A DNA stretch of 64,000 bases from Ciona intestinalis (lineage: Eukaryota > Chordata > Ascidiacea > Phlebobranchia > Cionidae), in NCBI RefSeq assembly GCF_000224145.3, contig NC_020167.2, positions 3,416,977-3,480,976 of the forward strand, read 5' to 3'. Both the position numbers and the translations under genes were made by a program. The notes below the pieces were generated by a model. It worked only from the letters and a program-made list of their open reading frames with translations. It did not search any database and was not told the DNA's origin. Below, one piece after another: positions 12,201 to 24,010 of this stretch (positions are counted from its first letter, which is position 1; every line of letters begins with the position of its first letter).

Positions 12201-15200
12201 GGATCTTGACATGTACTTCGAGCCGACTGACACACCAGCCATGGCTCGTACTTCAAACTTGAATGAAGAGCTCGGGCAAGTCAAGTACATTTTCTCGGAC
12301 AAAACTGGGACACTTACCGAGAACATAATGGAGTTCAAAAAGTGCTCAGTAGCTGGAATTAAGTACGGGTAAGTGGTGTTTGGTGTTGTGTTGTTACAAG
12401 TATCAGACAACCTAAAAAACATATTGACGTACAGAATTCAGTAGCATACAAGTAAACCCTTTTCTTAGTATAATGTATTCTTTAGGCCCACAACTGCTTT
12501 TACCAACAACAAAAAAAACTGTTTCAGTTCTCAATATTTAAATAACATTTTCCCAGTCAATAAGGCCTCAATCTATAACTATATTTAAAAAAAAACAAAA
12601 CCTTAATTATTCACAAAGTAACATACATAGTAACTCAAAAGCTGGCACAAGGTATATAAAGAGGACACCCGTGTTTTACGACTGTCTTTTTCTGGCCATT
12701 CAAGGATAAAGTAAGTTACAGGTTACATTCATTCATATTCCTTAAATACATATTTACTTTAAAGGGAGGGGATTTCGGAACGACCAGGCTGCTATTTCTA
12801 TGATGAAAGCTTTGTTGAAAATCTTCAAACCAAGGTACGTTGTGCTTATTCCACCATACCCTGTCAATATTGTCGGTTATTTTACTTAACAATAAGTTTC
12901 TATTCATTGTTGTCAGTAGATGTGTGGAGGAAGTTTCAATTTACATTCATCATATGTGGGTTCTAACTTCCTTTTTCCTCATTGGGGAATCGAACAAATA
13001 TTTATTCCCTTTGTGGATTGATTCATATATATATATGCATAACATGTTCAAGGATTCTACAACCTTAAGTTTTAGGTTAAACTTAAAATAAAAATACTGA
13101 TAAAAAATATAGGCCTACTGAATAAGTGGATTTTATAAAAGTATGTACAAGTAAAGTAAATGACTACTTTACTTGTATATTGATGACTAGCTGAAATATA
13201 TCAATCCTCTATGGGATGTGTAATGTTTTCCACACTAGTCTGGTTGAGGTTGACCCAATGTATTATATGTCCCCATAGTTTGAAAACCACTGCTATAGTT
13301 TGATTTCTATAAAAAAAAACAGAAAAAACTGAGTCTTGTGTTTTACTACATGTTTTATATGCTTTAAGTTTAGTAGTTTTTTCTAAAAACTCCAAAAACA
13401 AAAAAAACATTTTTAGTCAAACTACGTGCATGAGTTTACGACCATGATGTCAGTCTGCCACACGGTGGTGCCAGAGAAGGTGGAGAAGGTCGATCAACCC
13501 ACTTCGAGTAACCGTGACGACCAAGATGGAGACGATAACTTGGAAAACATACAGTAAGTTCTCCATTTAATGTGTGTCAGGTTCTATATTGTATCAAAAG
13601 GCACATGAAATTTGGCATATTGCTCTATATGGCTTATATTTTGAGCTTATTGGCAAGAATTTTGCTGGCCAAAGTTTTGTTAAGAAAATTTCTTGCCAGG
13701 AGAGCTCAAAATACAAGCATAACATAAGTAGCAGCAACAGTCTATACTATATATTAGTTGTGTTACTGTAATGCATTTGAAAATGTCATTAAATATAGGC
13801 TACTAGCAAACTGTCAGTTGAATTTAAAATTACTTGAAAAAGTTTTATTTTCATGCTACATTTATTGGAATTGTGTATTTGCTAAACACTTTTCACATTG
13901 TGTTATTCACATTGTGTTAACAGCAACTTTATTGTTTATCATGAGTTGCCACATTCTATGGTTAACATTAACAAGACAGACGTCTAATTTTGAGAAAATG
14001 TTAAGTAGCCCTTTTTTAAAAAAAAAGTTTTTTTCTCGATTTTTCGAAAAAAAAAGAAAGTTTTTTTTCTCGATTTTTCGAAAAAAAATTTAATTATTTT
14101 TTAACTAGTTTTTAAACTTTGTCCAAAATTTTTTTGGAAGGAAATTTTAGGTAAAAAAGTAATTAATTGATCAACATCCCAGGTATCAATCGTCATCTCC
14201 AGATGAGAACGCGATAGTGAAAGCTGCTCGTAACCTTGGTTATGTTTTCTGTGTTAGAACCCCAACCCATGTTGTTGTGCGTTGTGTGAGTATTTCTTAT
14301 TAATTGGAACTTTATTTGCCTTTTATCTCTCTCCAAAAAGAAGGATTGAATGTGTTATATTGGAGACTATGTGATAGTTAAGGCTCATCATAACCTAAAC
14401 CAGAAAATTAAGTTCATAATTATGGTAGGTTTTGAACTGGCAGGTTTAGTTTATAAATTTGAAAAAATGATGTTCGGTTTTTGAAGGCTAAAATCGGGTA
14501 AATGGTATAGCCTGAATTTACGGCCTTAATTCTCCTGCATACCGTGTGTAGAAATGGACTTTTACAATGGGTGTCGTAAAGTATTTTATTCTACATGAGT
14601 GAGGACAAGGTCCTACAGTGAGACACACTTTGGGTACTTAAATTATGGCCAGAGTTGGCTTGTTACTCTCTCAATAAGAGTTAACTTTCTTTTCTATGTG
14701 GGTGTTAAGGACCCAGATTTGGCCCATTCACCCAACACTCAGGGATTTAGGCCAGATTTTGCCTATTCACCCAACACTCAGGGATTTAGGCCAGATTTTG
14801 CCCATTAAACACAACACCAATGAAGCTATAAGTGATTATGCGACCAGTGCAACTCCGTCCAACTTCCATCCAAAACATAGTCCCTCTACTCCAAGAGCTA
14901 ACTTTAAATATTTAAACAGCAAGGTAAAGATGAGAGTTATGAGGTCCTCAATGTCCTTGAGTTCAGCAGCACAAGGAAGAGGATGTCCGTGATCGTGCGT
15001 GCTCCAGATGGCAGGATCATCCTCATGTGCAAAGGAGCAGACAACGTCATCTTTGAAAGGTTGTCTGAAAAATCACAATTCAAATGTAAGTTTTCTATGA
15101 TATTTGCAGAAGTAGACATGAAATTTAAAAACTTGTTTGTGCAAAATAATAAATGCATTGAAACATCTATTAAACTAGTATTGAATATTAAGATTCAGGT

Positions 15201-18200
15201 TGATATTAATGTAGCTTTGGTTTTAAAGCTTTTATATTTATCAAACCATGTCTTATTATAATATTTCTAACTTTCCTTAATTTGACAAACATTAAACTTT
15301 TGCTTTGATTTAATAAATTTTATGGAAATGGGATTTAAGCTTTTCAAAAAGATGTTTAAATTTTTTTAATGTTTTTTTTAGTTGAAACTGAAAATCATCT
15401 GCGTGATTACGCACGTGATGGATTACGAACTTTGTGTTTCGCTCAAACAGAACTCAATGAAGCAGCTTACAAGGTAGGGTTGCCATAGTTGCTATTGTGC
15501 CATCAATACTGGCCATGTAAGTAGGCTTATAGGTCTAATAGTGGTTATTGTTGATCGAACAGCAGTTATTATTATATCCGAGACTGCTTTCCACGTACCT
15601 TTAATTTTTAATGCTTACGTTTAATCTTAAATTTCTTGACTAAAATCAAATCATAAAATTTATTTATAAATTATACATTTGTAATTGAGTTTTACACAGT
15701 TACTTAACTTTAGAGAGTTAGAAAATCGGTGTTGTGTTGTACAAGCAGGGGCGTATACAAGGTGGGGTCACAGGGGTCCGAACCCCCCTTTGAATAATAT
15801 GTTGTAAATTTAGAACCCCTCATCTATAAAAAATGAAGTCATAATATTGTAGTTTAAAAACAATCTTACGCGTTTCTAGCATGTGCGTTATTATTTATGT
15901 CAGTCAAGGTATGTTTTTATCAACCACGTCACGCTTTATACGCGTCCATTTTGTATGCAAAAACTTCAGACCCCCCGTTTTAAATTCCTGGTTACGCCAC
16001 TGTGTACAAGTAACACTAAATACATTGCTCACAAAAATAATTGAGTTTAAGTAATGGTGGACCAAAGATGTTTCACCAAATACTGGCATCATCAGTCTTT
16101 TATTAATATAAAATAAGACGAATGCTTTGTTTTTGTTGCCAGAAATGGAACGACACAGTTTATTATGAAGCCAGCACTGCCGTTGTGGATCGTGACAAAA
16201 AACTGTCTGATGCATATGAGGCAATTGAGAAGGTGGGTAAGGCCATTTACATTATCATCATATTGGTATTTATGAGTAAAACTGTAAGGTTTTTTTATAT
16301 TGTATTTGTTCTCCACAGAGTGTAAATTCTATGTAAAAAACAGCTCGAATAAAATCTATAAAATTTTCATTTATAAGCTAAAAAATATTCTTTTTTAATT
16401 TTTTATTGAATTTTTGTTTTCAAGAAAACTTCATATTTTTTAGAATCTATTTCTTCTTGGAACTTCTGCTATTGAGGATAAGTTACAGCAAGGAGTCCCA
16501 GAAACAATCGCTACTTTATCTGCTGCTGATATTAAGATATGGGTGCTTACGGGTGATAAGCAAGAGACTGCCATCAACATTGCATATTCCTCTCAACTTG
16601 TCAACAACGATATGTCTCTCGTTATATTAAACGACTCAACACTTGAGGTATTGACTCGATTAATAATATTTTCTGTTCGTTTTTATTAATATGCAGTCAT
16701 TTTGATACATTTTTTCCTGGTGTAATCTGAGGTAGAAACTCAAAAACTCAAGTATAACATATGTCTGTTCTTTTTTATTTATTAGAATCTCTTTTATAAA
16801 ACTTTTTTAATAATAATATGTGTTTCTTTGTTTTTAATTATATGCACTAATTTTGATACAACTTTTTATGTTTTTTTGGTAAAATTTTGTTAACGTTTGA
16901 TTTTATTTTTTTTGTTAATGTTTGAACTTATTGTGTTCAAAGTTCAATATGTCTTAAATTTGATATTATGTTTGGCTGGTATAAGCTAGTGAAGATTAAT
17001 ATCTAACAGGCATAAACATTGAAATAATCAAGCTCACCAAGTAAACATTGTTGCATATAATATGTCTACAGTCCACACAGTTATACACGTACAGTACCAC
17101 ACATCCATACTCATCTACTTCTAAAATTACTTCTAAAATCCAAATAATTAACTTTTATACTAATTACAATAACATTAATAAACTTTAAAATTTGTTTTTC
17201 CCTAAGTCAGATTTTTCGTGCAGGTCCACCGAATCAAACTAAAAAAACTTTTTCATCCAGAAAACAAAACAAACCATGGAAGAAGCCATATGTGATATAA
17301 GGAAGGAACTAACATGCTTGGAGGAAGCACCCGAGACCTCGAAATTTGCATTGATAGTAACAGGATCCACTCTACAGCATGCGCTTCATAAGGAACTTGA
17401 AGAGACGTTTCTTGACCTGGCTCTCTCTTGTAAAGCAGTTGTCTGCTGTCGAGTGTCACCCATACAGAAAGCAATGATTGTTGAATTGGTGAGAAATGAT
17501 TGTATTTGATTTATTTAGTCAAGAATCCTCGCCTTTATTAATTACTTTAATGCTGTTGTAATAGTTTTTTTTATATTTTATGAAATTTTTGTTTGAGCTA
17601 AATATGTTGTTGCAGCATTTTTAGACCAAGATTCATTTTAAATACTTTATAACTCTTTTTTAGATCATTTGACCTTATATTTTTCAGTCATTATAGCAAC
17701 CTTATAAGCTGTTAATCTCCTAAAAAATATGTTTTGTACAAACTTGATGTATACGAGAAAAGTACGGAGAAAAAAGATTATTCAAGTGTAATGTGACCCT
17801 AAAACTATAAGATCCTTTTTTTAAGAACTTGTTTTTTATTTAAGAACCTTTCTCTTTTAAGAATTTTTTTTAAATTTAGAATCATATTCTTTTTAAGACT
17901 AATAAGCCATCCTCTATAATATACTTCTATCCTTAACCATTTCAGGTAAAGAAGAATTGTAATGCGATCACACTTGCTATTGGCGATGGAGCAAACGATG
18001 TTAGTATGATACAAGCAGCTCATGTTGGTGTTGGTATCAGTGGACAAGAAGGACTTCAAGCTGCTAACTCATCCGATTACTCCATAGCACAAGTGCGAGA
18101 AGCGTAGTTAATAAATCTGTGGGGAGAATTAAAACATTTTTTATTTATTTATATTACAACTTGACTTTTTGTGATAATTCTAATGTACAACTATTTACTG

Positions 18201-21200
18201 CTTTGGGGTAACTTTTGTTGTTTTTAATTCTTTTTTAACCAAATACAAAATAAGACAGAAAAAAATGTTAAATTTTGAACATTTTTTATAAGTTTTTACA
18301 ATTTTTTTTTGGTAAAAAAATTCTAATTTTCCAAATTTTTTTGGGGGTAATACTTTAAAATAGTTTTAACATTTTTTTAAGTTTGCTTTCCTGGGCAAAC
18401 TCCTTCTAGTACACGGTGCATGGAACTACAATCGACTGACCAAATGTATTCTCTTCTCATTCTACAAGAATATATGTCTATACTTGATTGAGGTAAGGAC
18501 CAGTATGTAAAAATATGTCTAATTTTAATATGTTTGTTTAACTGTGTAACAGTTACTGCTAATTGGAGGCGCTTCGTATATTTTTTGAGCAATGTGATAT
18601 TTTTAATAATATATGTCTAGAAAACTTTTAAATTCCTAATATATTATTTTGTAGGCTATTTAAATTAGGCCCTGTTGTTTTTTTATGTTTTATTTAATTG
18701 TGGAATTTTCTTTTTTTTTTCTTACATATAACTCTAAAACAACAGCCTTGTATACTATGGTTTTTGTTCTGTTTTTGCAACGTTGCACACTTGATAAATT
18801 GATATTTGCGTGTGTAAGCTGACCTTAGTTTTCCACCCACAGCTGTGGTTCGCATTCTACAACGGATTCTCGGGTCAAATTCTCTTCGATCGATGGACCA
18901 TATCCTTCTACAATGTGGTGAGTATTCACTGGTTTTCTTTCTGTTTTAAAACTTTTGCCTTTTGAAATATTTTTGACGCCAACAACAAATTCTTAAGAGT
19001 TTCCTCTCCTTATGTTTGTGTTGTTTGAGTTCCTAATTTAAATTTGAGGTTTTTAATCCATGTCCCAAGGGCCAAGGCTCACTGGTGCACTATATTAGTA
19101 TATTACTTAAAATACATGAGAATGAGATTTTAAAGTAAAAAGCAATATTTTTTTGTTCAAATAGTTTAAAACTAGATGCACTGCATGACTTCGTTAACTT
19201 TTCAGTGCAAAAAAAGCAAAACATTTTTTTTTAACTAGTTCAAAACTTATCTTCTTTTTTTTTATATTTTTTTCCAGTGTAAAATGCCCTTGTAAAAACT
19301 AAAATAAAAATTTGCCATCTACAGTTCTTCACTGCACTTCCACCATTTACACTCGGTTTATTTGAACGCACATGCAGTAGTAAAGTGATGTTAAAACACC
19401 CCCAGCTTTACTCAATATCACAGAGTGCATCGAAATATAATGCTAAAGTGTTCTGGGCCATGTTTGCCAACGCAACTGTTCATTCACTCATGTTGTTCTA
19501 CATACCAATGTATTCTATGAAAAGTGGTGAGATAATTTTTAAAAAGTAATTATAGTTTTGACCATGGCATGTTATTGGGGTAATGGGCCAAATTTGGCTT
19601 AAATTCCAGATCCTTGACAAGGAAATAGCTTTTATTTTATTTTTGGATTATATTCTTATAATAAACGAAAATGAATCATAGTAGGAGGGGGAAGATGAAA
19701 GATGGGACACCTTTTCATTCTATTTTTCCGTCCCATTTGGTAGTGAACAAAGAACATTCAAAGAGTTGTAAAACCGGATCCTCACAACCTCCATGTTTAA
19801 AATTCGAAGATATTTAGATATTATGCGCTAAAGGTGTCCCGCCTTTCCCCGTAGTACTATACATGCAATTATCCTGTAGAAAAAGAAAGAATCAAACGTG
19901 TTTTATCAGATGTGGACAACAATTGACACTTAAACAACTTTATTTTTAAGTTTCCATCTGGTAAACTCTTAGTTACAATTTTGTCAAGCTCAACTCATAC
20001 TTAAGACCAGGCAAAACTAAATTTTACTAACAAGTAATTTTTATTTCCAGAAATTGCGTTTTCGTCGGGAAAGACAGGCGGTTATTTATTCTTAGGAAAC
20101 TTTGTCTACACAGTAAGTTGTTCTTATATTTTTTATTTTGATTTTTTATGAATGTTTCATTTTTTAGTTCACTGTGATAACCGTTTGCCTAAAAGCTGGG
20201 TTGGAATCGGGAACTTGGACAATTGTGAGTATTATTTTGCATTGATTATTTGATGACACTTATGACAGACATTTTAACCAAAGATTTTGAACTTGTGATC
20301 ATTACCTTTTAGTTGAACAAATTTTTATTTTTTTGTTGTTACAGCAATAACTATGCCCTTTTTAAGGTATTATAAAGTAATACTATGTGTATATATAGTT
20401 TTTTTTATAAAAATAATTAAGAAAATTAGTGTATAAAAATTGGTGTACGAGAAAAAAGTATTTTTTCCATAGAAAAACAAGAATGTTGTTTCTTGTGATC
20501 ATGTATAGAATATTCGTTGTTGTTTTAGTTAACCCACATAGCTGTATGGGGAAGTTTCGCAATCTGGCTTATCTTCTTTGGCATTTACTCCCACATCTTC
20601 TCCATTCTTCCTCTCGGATCAGAGATGTTGGGACAAGCAGACAACGTGATGGCGAGTCCTGTCTTCTGGCTCGGCCTAATCCTCGTACCTCCCATGGTCC
20701 TGTTCAGGGATCTTTTATGGAAAGTGTGAGTAAAATAAAGAAATGCCGCTTGTTTATCTTTGTACAGCAGCAAAACGACTTAAATAAAACTTACTGGGCG
20801 TTGGGGTAATGGGCCAAATCTGACCTAAATCTCAGGTCCTCTGACAGGGATCTTACTCGCATATAATCAAAAAGCATCAAAACGTCAATTGTGATAACAT
20901 CTTCGTTTGTCTTCCTACACCTTGTTTGGTTAAAAATATTCATTCTGTCTTTATTTTATATATGGATATTGGAAAACTGCTGTCATCTGTTACACTGCTC
21001 CCACTCTAGTTGTGGAAATAGGATCGTTAATTATTGGTTCTTGAATAAAACTCATTTCCCATATTGTTTTTCCTGGACTAGGCCATGCTACTTTATAACT
21101 ATTTGTGCTTGTTCACCTAATGTCACTGTTAAAAATATTCTAAAGGCTAAAAATACACCTAATCTAGATCTTAAAACTTCACTACTTTGGGACAAAATAT

Positions 21201-22030
21201 AATTTCCTTTACTGCACAAACAGATTTCGTCGTCGATTCCAGAAATCTGTGGTTGAGAGAGTACAGGAGCTGGAAGTGGAACACATTGATCCTCAAAAGA
21301 CCATCCTTGATGGTGCACGACAAAGGTTACGTGGTCTTCAATACCGGCGTTTGTGTTAAGCCACATTTTCTATTGTTTTGTAAGTTGTGTGTGTGTGGAA
21401 ATTCAGATACCAACAACCGAGGGGTGAAGGCCTAAAGTTCGGGATTTTAGATGCATACGAGATGTTTAAGGCAGCCAGTTAACTGTCGGGTGAGATTCCA
21501 CGCTTAATTTTCATGCACTTCCAATCGGGTGGTTTGGTGATGGTTACTTCCCTTCAGTGCCTTGAATGCTCCTTAATTTTGGTGTTTGTGTTAAGTTTTG
21601 TAATTTCTAGCAATCATGAATACTTGTGCGCGATTAGTTAGGCATGAATGTTGCGTGTGTGAATCAGTTCCTTACCTCACTCATTTAACATCACTTGGCC
21701 TTTCTGTAGTGATTTAGCTGAGCTAGCTTCTTACTAATTGCAGTAACGAATAACCATAATAACCTTAAATAACTGAAGCAATAACTTGTTCTTGGTATCT
21801 TCAGCTTGTCCGAACGAGCTCATCTTCTGCGGAACATGTTTGGAATGGGAAGAAACGGAAGTCGAACTGGCTCTGATCTTCAACTCCAGGAGGATAGGGA
21901 TCGCAGCTCTTCACTGAGATCGCTGCAAGATGCAAATCACGGGTATGCGTTTTCCCAGGAAGAGGGAGGTGTGGTGTCTCAGTCGCAACTAATCCGACAA
22001 TACAACACGTCAAATGAGCGCGGCAGCTAA
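3276..22030 (+). CDS. ATP8A: P4-type ATPase, ATP8A1/2-like phospholipid flippase (28 exons)
   Basis: Flips aminophospholipids (phosphatidylserine in known ATP8A proteins) to the cytosolic leaflet, normally with a CDC50 subunit. Exons by homology and GT-AG sites: 3276-3318, 7229-7337, 7531-7630, 8087-8185, 8995-9081, 9597-9740, 10009-10136, 10443-10611, 11164-11269, 11514-11641, 12202-12368, 12765-12834, 13417-13553, 14183-14285, 14920-15085, 15382-15473, 16143-16232, 16444-16647, 17261-17488, 17946-18092, 18382-18492, 18843-18917, 19325-19526, 20051-20112, 20168-20224, 20529-20725, 21224-21325, 21805-22030. All phases agree; total 3549 nt, 1182 aa (vertebrate ATP8A is about 1160). Visible motifs: NLDGETNLK (actuator), PISLLVTLE in TM4 (P4 signature), DKTGTLT with the phosphorylated Asp near residue 404, [23 protein letters not shown], and a C-terminal [14 protein letters not shown] like the autoregulatory tail. 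Exon 1 is short and weakly constrained; the ATG lies 5 nt after a pyrimidine-rich AG. Exons 2, 3 and 11 also exist as allelic copies upstream. AATAAA signals lie at 22152 and 22221. Gene-body CpG looks strongly depleted. Confidence 0.93.
3410..3540 (-). mobile_element. tRNA-derived SINE fragment
   Basis: The minus strand shows CACAAAGTTTCTTG, GTAACTTGTAGGTAGGCATG and a GCCACGTGAAACAGGAC tail, matching the 3' half of the SINE at 62155-62432. It lies in ATP8A intron 1. Confidence 0.6.
3584..3622. repeat. Poly-A/poly-C/poly-G run
   Basis: A-run, then about 11 C, AAAACC, then about 9 G. The C and G runs can pair. It is in intron 1 and could cause sequencing trouble. Confidence 0.9.
4622..5567 (+). 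repeat. Allelic copy A of ATP8A exons 2-3 (probable haplotype fragment)
   Basis: Near-identical to 6779-7691. Holds exon 2 at 5103-5211 and exon 3 at 5407-5506; the coding difference is one silent base in exon 2 (AGG/AGA). This copy has a 40-bp tandem duplication (5005-5090) absent from the other, and the other has an extra 10-bp GTTTGTGATT unit near 6885. It ends exactly at a 50-N gap. Confidence 0.9.
5005..5090. repeat. 40-bp tandem duplication, one allele only
   Basis: A 40-bp unit containing GGCCATTGAATTCCTGCTGT occurs twice in a row (blocks at 5011 and 5051). The allelic copy at 7166-7217 has it once, so this is a length polymorphism just upstream of exon 2. Confidence 0.9.
5568..5617. 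other. Assembly gap (50 N) inside ATP8A haplotype fragment
   Basis: Separates allelic copies of exons 2-3 from exon 11. In the complete allele this distance is about 4.2 kb (7691 to 11847), so the true gap is far larger than 50 bp if the two pieces are colinear. Confidence 0.99.
5618..6278 (+). repeat. Allelic copy B of ATP8A exon 11 (probable haplotype fragment)
   Basis: Matches 11847-12590. Exon 11 copy at 5887-6053 encodes the same DKTGTLT peptide and differs from 12202-12368 only at three silent positions (GAC/GAT, CTC/CTT, TTT/TTC). Upstream intron sequence diverges more, with the later copy holding extra AT-rich DNA around 12030-12195. It lies between a 50-N and a 500-N gap. Exon 11 ends in phase 2 while exon 2 needs phase 1, so the extra exons cannot be spliced into one open protein. 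Confidence 0.9.
6279..6778. other. Assembly gap (500 N)
   Basis: Joins the end of the haplotype fragment to the second copy of the exon 2 region. Probably an artificial join. Confidence 0.99.
12608..12738 (+). mobile_element. tRNA-derived SINE, 3' half
   Basis: CACAAAGTAACATACATAGT, AAGCTGGCACAAGGTATATA, GACACCCGTGTTTTACGACT, then AAGGATAAAGTAAGTTACA and a CATTCATTCAT tail: the 3' body of the window's SINE family, between ATP8A exons 11 and 12. Confidence 0.75.
14012..14092. repeat. Low-complexity tandem hairpins
   Basis: Two copies of GTTTTTTTCTCGATTTTTCGA followed by A-runs; each TTTTTCGAAAAA can fold on itself. Intronic. Confidence 0.7.
14696..14812 (-). repeat. 39-bp tandem repeat within a dispersed repeat family
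   Basis: About 2.2 copies of a 39-bp unit containing CACCCAACACTCAGGGATTT. The complement reads GAATGGGCCAAATCTGG, the core shared with 19571-19622, 20795-20850 and 33985-34040. Confidence 0.75.
15746..16003. mobile_element. Nonautonomous hAT-type element with perfect 8-bp target duplication
   Basis: 258 bp. Ends CAGGGGCGTATACAAGG and, inverted, CAGTGGCGTAACCAGG. TGTACAAG is duplicated exactly at 15738-15745 and 16004-16011, the 8-bp target size of hAT. There is no transposase. It lies in ATP8A intron 16. Confidence 0.85.
19571..19622 (+). repeat. Dispersed repeat, GGGGTAATGGGCCAAAT core
   Basis: TTGGGGTAATGGGCCAAATT then GGCTTAAATTCCAGATCC, shared with 20795-20850 and, diverged, 33985-34040; inverted at 14696-14812. 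I do not recognise the family. Confidence 0.6.
19678..19862 (-). mobile_element. Palindromic MITE, copy 2
   Basis: Same family as 577-778; ends GTAGGAGGGGGAAGATG and GCCTTTCCCCGTAGTACTAT. It lies in ATP8A intron 23. Confidence 0.8.
20795..20850 (+). repeat. Dispersed repeat, GGGGTAATGGGCCAAAT core
   Basis: GGCGTTGGGGTAATGGGCCA then AAATCTCAGGTCCTCTGACA. Closest to 19571-19622. Confidence 0.6.
21353..21482 (+). other. Possible alternative 3' end of ATP8A
   Basis: If exon 27 runs on to 21352 (donor GTGTTAAG) and joins an acceptor at 21405-21406, a 54-bp intron is removed. The frame then continues through 21407-21482 to a TAA, giving a C-terminal tail with [20 protein letters not shown]. This would replace the GYAFSQ tail of the main form. 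Frame and both splice sites are visible; use is inferred. Confidence 0.4.
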
Positions 22031-24010
22031 AAATATTTATTTGTTGCCTTTTAATTTTATTACTTTTTACGCTAGGTAGAATGCAGAAAAGATGGGCCAA
22101 TTGTTTTTCTCACCTCATATGTTTAACCTATATTTAAATTTGTGTGCATACAATAAACTAACGTATTACCTTCTCCGCTATATTAGACATATATATTTGT
22201 TATCCTATCGTTTCCAAGCAAATAAAAAACTTGTATTCTATTACAACTTACACTAAAAGGTTGAAAAACCATAATTTTCTTTTACGTAAAATTTTTTGTT
22301 GGGCAAAAAGTGCAAACATCCTATATTCATATGAAACATTACACATGCGTTGTTTTGGCGACTGTTACTGTTTCACTTTTTTATTTCTGTTATTCGATAT
22401 TAAGCAGTTTACTGTGCTTGCTTTTGTTGTACAGATTTATTTTTACTTTTCGTTTTGGTTTCAAAATTGTTGTTGTCAAGGATAAAGTTATCCATGTGAT
22501 AAATAAATTGACATTGTTACACTATTACACCATAGTATGCTGAAGTGAATTATGATTGTACACAAAATCACGTTTATTATAATATTCAGATATTAATCCT
22601 AGGCAGTAAGTTATTACATAACGAGTTGAGTTACAAATGATACAATTCACAATTGGTCACTATTGCAACATTATTGTTAGTCACAATTAATATTGACATC
22701 CAATATTGCATAATTACCGTATCTAGTTTCACTTTACAGTTCAACACACGGTCCCAGAGTTGTAGATTGGGTAATTACAGATCTACGTTATTTTTTTAAC
22801 TGGAACTTGCCCATTCATTATAGCTATGCTCTCTTGTGTGCCAAACAACGGTTTGTTAAAAATAGATAAAATAATCAACCACAAAGTTACATATCTGGTA
22901 ACTCCAAAGGGGCAGTGATTTGTGAAATGGAACACTCGTGCTATAACTGTCGCCGCCACGCCGCCATAAATTTAAGCTAGCCAATCCTTGAAGCTGATTG
23001 GTCAGATTGCTCACGTTACTGACGCCTCGAACCAGCTGATTACGCCCGCCTGGATTGCTCCAAGCATAAAACGCCTCTTCTACAAAGCGCGTACCACATA
23101 AATCCTGTTCAGACTTAGGATGACAGTTTTTTAAAATTAGATTTTGGGTAATGTGACTTTGATCTGGACAGAAATGGGTAATAAGAGAAAAAAGGTTGGG
23201 AACCCCTGCTGTACACTATACAATAATTTTCGTGATCCTTTTCCGTATATAAACCTATAATAATGCTTAAATACGGACTCTGCCTTGCATTTAATACTGC
23301 CTTGTCTGACTGAACTGTCGGGCGAGGTGTAACCGTCGGTTCATGCGTGAAAATTGGTCACGTGGTCTCGTTAGCGTACTATCACTTCAGTATACTATGG
23401 TTTTACTAGGCCTATAACTCTAGATGGCCTTCTCGGCAAACGGCTAATCTAATCGCCGCCTAAATTCGATTTTGCTTTTTCCGATACCAAAATTTTAGTT
23501 GGTATACCAACTTTTGTAATAAGTAAAGCACAGAAACTTAGTCGGCCGACTAAACGTGAAAAACAACCAATAGTTTCCGCGTCCAACTGGTTTAGTGGGG
23601 GCCGAGAATACCATCTCTTATGTGAAAGTTTACTTGGTTTCCGAACCTTGTATTAATTTTACCAGTTATGTTGGCTATTCTATATATTCGCTATTTTTAG
23701 ATTGCTCATACAGTGTTTAAACCTTTTTAGGATTGGAGAACAGCGAGCGAAGATATGCGGAAATTTCTGCCAAACAAATAAAAAAAATTCGACGAAAAAG
23801 GAATCTGTATGGCCCGGCGGCTATGGGCCCAACAGCAAGTAACACGACACACCGTTTAACAAATGTTATGCATAAATACTGGTGACCAGTTTCCTGCGTA
23901 TCCGTTCGCAGCATCTGATCTTACATCCCGCAGCTTTACAAAACAGGTATATTTGTGGTAACATACATTTGTTGCTGTTTGGTATTTTGAGTTTATTTCC
24001 AGCTATAGTA
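22031..24010. other. ATP8A 3' UTR and ATP8A-GCLC intergenic DNA
   Basis: AATAAA at 22152 and 22221 probably ends ATP8A. CCAAT-type motifs (GCCAATCC at about 22979, GATTGGTC at about 22998) lie over 1 kb before GCLC. A degenerate SINE tail is at about 22868-22960, a hAT-like end (AAAGGTTGGGAACCCCTGCTG) at about 23187-23207 and an E-box CACGTG at about 23357. No protein-coding gene is seen. Confidence 0.6.
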
